Below, one piece after another: positions 61,930 through 64,000 of a stretch of 64,000 nucleotides of DNA. The notes under the pieces are model-generated. The model was not told the origin of the DNA, made no database searches, and saw nothing but the letters and a program-made list of their open reading frames with translations. The DNA is taken from assembly GCA_051453625.1 (NCBI GenBank), contig JBOZIK010000001.1:255548336-255612335 (forward strand), written 5' to 3'. Every line of letters begins with the position of its first letter. Position 1 is the stretch's first letter. The stretch comes from Welwitschia mirabilis (lineage: Eukaryota; Gnetophyta; Gnetopsida; Welwitschiales). The position numbers and the translations under genes are program-made.

Positions 61930-62870
61930 ACCTCTACTCTTCAATGGGACAAACTATGCCTATTGGAAGATGAGAATACATGTTTACTTATAGTTTTTTG
62001 AGTTTTTGATATGGTAAAGAATTAAATAAGGATATACAAATACTATAGAAAATATAATTGATGTTGTAGGAAACACCATTACACAAATCAAGAAAAGAAA
62101 ATATTGGAAAGACAAAGGGAAGGTAGCCTTCATGTATGATTCCAAAGCTATAGGCATTTAATAAGTTTGTGAGTTACAAGACATAATAAGAGATTTAGAA
62201 TGTTCTTCTAACAACATTTGAAGATCCTTCTATTGTTAAACAATCAAACCTTATTATATGAATAAACTAGTTTATGAATCTTAAAATGAACATGAAGAAA
62301 GAGTTCACGAGTACTTCACAAGAGTTTGCAACATTATGAATGTAATATGAGGCATAGGTGAAAATCTTCAAGAGGAAAGGATAATACAAAAAGTTGTTAG
62401 ATCTCTAATCCCTAAATATGGGTCCAAGATTAGTATCATGGAAGAGTCAAGAGATTTCAACTTCATGAAGATATAAGAGATTGAAAGTGTCTTAATATCC
62501 TATGAAATTAATCTCATATAAGATGAAGTCATAAAAGAAAAACCCATTACTCTTAAGATAATTGAAAGCATAAAAAATAGTTTAAAAGGTATGGGAAAGG
62601 AAGAATAGGAAGAAGATGACTCTAAGGATGAAGGAGATGAAGAACTTGCTCTTAGTATAAGGAGAGTAAAGAGAATTCTTTCACATAAGTACAACAAAAA
62701 GGAGGACATTAGAAAATCATTTAATTTTTAATCTGAAGGTAAGTTTACAGGTAAGTCTTCTGGTAATACTTCTTTTCTTCTAAATATAATGTTTACAAAG
62801 TAGAATGCTGGGTATGTAAAAGATGAGAACAGCCTCTAAATGTCCTAGTAATAGAATGTAGGAAAAGAAA
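61930..62870 (+). pseudogene. Ty1/copia gag remnant (SIRE/Maximus-like)
   Basis: Begins LFNGTNYAYWKMRIHVYL, the LFDGTNYxxWKxRMxxFL start typical of plant copia gag (DUF4219/UBN2 region). It continues ENLQEERIIQKVVRSLIPKY, then GSKISIMEESRDFNFMKI and ESVLISYEI, which is the conserved RKVLRSLPxxWxxKVTAIxEAKDLxxLxLxELxxSLxxYE block of UBN2. An acidic stretch with EEDDSKDEGDEELAL follows, then basic RRVKRILSHKYNKKED, and ECWVCKR, a C-x2-C that may begin the zinc knuckle. Stops and indels throughout. No protease, integrase or RT follows before 63.7 kb. The open frame on the opposite strand at 62,500-62,709 is its shadow. Confidence 0.75.
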
Positions 62871-62941
62871 TAAAAGAAAGATTTAAAGAAGAAGAGATCC
62901 TTCTTTATAGAAGGGGATGATGATGAAGAAGCAATGGAAGA

Positions 62942-63028
62942 AGAAACATCTAATGATGAAAAAGCTCATTCTTGACACATGGCTGTATTATTAGAGAAAC
63001 ATCTAATGATGAAAAAGCTCATTCTTGA
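62942..63028. repeat. 34-bp exact repeat with 53-bp period
   Basis: AGAAACATCTAATGATGAAA followed by AAGCTCATTCTTGA occurs at 62,942-62,975 and 62,995-63,028, with a third fragment (CATCTAATGATGAAAAACATCTAATG) directly after. A recent local duplication inside the copia remnant. Confidence 0.85.
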
Positions 63029-63680
63029 TACATCTAATGATGAAAAACATCTAATGTTTTTGTTATCTTTAAAAGATATGGTTGTATTATTAGAGAATAA
63101 AATTCTGCCAAAGATTTATTTACTAGTATAAGGAACTGAAAGATTTATATTACCACTTCATAAAATATATATAATAATAGAACCAAGTGTTTATTAAGCA
63201 AAATAGAAGAAATAGAGCCTAGCATAAAAACTATTATTATGGAAACAAGTATTTGATCAAAAGAGAAATGATAAGAGAACCTTCTAGATTTAAAGGCATT
63301 CAAATTTGTGAATCACAGAAAAATTAAAGTAGACAAGAAAATCCTTGAAAAGAAAAGGATTCAATACAAAATAAAAAGTGTAAGAAAGACATTATGATGT
63401 AGTATACTAATGATCCACTTAATGATGTAATCACAAAATTTCAAGGTACTAAAAGATATGTAAAGCTATTCAGGAATCTATGGATTAGGCCTTGCCAATT
63501 AGGTAAGTTAATAGGTAATACCATTTAAATTTTCAACTCCACATTATAATTATCTTATGGGTTGATATTATAGTTATATATAGTGAAAGTTAAATTATGT
63601 ACTTTTTATTTACTTTTTTGAAGAGTTATCATTATGATTGTATTGGTTATAAAATATTTTAATGTTTTTAAAACTTTTAT
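63029..63680. other. Decayed 3' part of the copia internal region
   Basis: A-rich sequence with no readable protease, integrase, RT or RNase H motif. Its distance to the second octamer cluster suggests that most of pol was deleted. Confidence 0.35.
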
Positions 63681-63900
63681 TATAACGTCTTTAGTTTTAT
63701 AGATATTTATCAGAAAGACATCTTCATATTTATAGACATATTATAAGTAGATGTCTTGATTTTTATAAATTTATTTAAAAATTAGATATTCTCTTTAAAT
63801 GTTTTAAAATAGATGTCTTAAATTTTGTAGACATTTTAATAACAGAAAAATATATTATAAAACTTTTGAAAGTAGACATCTTTAAGTTTGTAGATATTTA
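63680..63900 (+). repeat. Second AGACATCT/AGATGTCT cluster, possible start of the 3' LTR
   Basis: Exact octamers at 63,716, 63,749, 63,811 and 63,874, plus near copies (AACGTCTTT at 63,684, TAGACAT.TT). They resemble the cluster in the upstream LTR, but flanking sequence is too decayed to align, and the window ends at 64,000. If it is the 3' LTR, the internal region is only about 1.8 kb. Confidence 0.45.
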
Positions 63901-64000
63901 AGTTTTGCATTTTAAACATATTTTAGTAATTAGACATTTTAATTATGCTATTACGAAAACTAAAATGTGTCAAAAACTTAGAATTTTGACCTATTGTATT

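Noticed and set aside
62500-62709. A 69-codon minus-strand frame rich in serine
   Set aside because: Antisense of the acidic region of the copia gag.

Overview
The window is a block of old, AT-rich, transposon-derived plant DNA. I found no intact host gene, rRNA, tRNA or CRISPR array. The clues to a flowering-plant (or other seed-plant) nuclear genome are Ty3/gypsy retrotransposons of the Athila/Tat type, a chromovirus-like gypsy family, a Ty1/copia gag of the SIRE/Maximus style, tRNA-derived primer-binding sites, a probable tRNA-derived SINE and long CT/GA microsatellites. CpG is very scarce (4 in 30,001-31,000 by hand count). Reading frames are broken mainly by stops and D-to-N or W-to-stop changes of the kind cytosine deamination makes. 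The species cannot be named from the sequence. Ten runs of N are assembly gaps; at least three look inflated or spurious.

Layout. 1-860: a pyrimidine-rich island that still has CpG, with no recognised gene. About 905-9,977: chromovirus-like family A on the minus strand (3' LTR, integrase end, gag, PBS, a second LTR), interrupted by a SINE-like insert and an unidentified stretch. About 10.4-17.1 kb: two copies of repeat family B, with a (CT)n/(AC)n tract at 15.0 kb. 17.7-20.5 kb: nothing recognisable, then a (GA)n tract. 21.1-41.9 kb: plus-strand family C (Athila-like), arranged LTR-internal-LTR-internal-LTR, with a tRNA-Asp-type PBS, gag, protease remnant and env-like frames but no reverse transcriptase or integrase. 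A family A LTR with its own PBS is nested in the first unit, and a threefold ~0.8 kb tandem repeat lies at the middle LTR.

42.3-52 kb: minus-strand family E/F. A gag-protease remnant (42.3-44.3 kb), one LTR (44.6-46.1 kb), then a nearly complete but dead gag-PR-RT-RH-INT series (51.3 down to 47.3 kb), closed by a partial LTR. 52.5-58.7 kb: minus-strand element D, with a family B repeat at its 3' side, then INT, RH, RT (carrying a ~245 bp insertion) and protease, but no gag. 58.9-60.5 kb: a diverged family A LTR. 60.5-64 kb: plus-strand copia LTR, PBS and gag remnant.

No gene appears functional. The window records successive nested insertions, unequal recombination between LTRs, internal deletion and heavy deamination decay. 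Protein assignments come from reading frames by eye against remembered family motifs; boundaries given to the nearest 10-100 bases are estimates.
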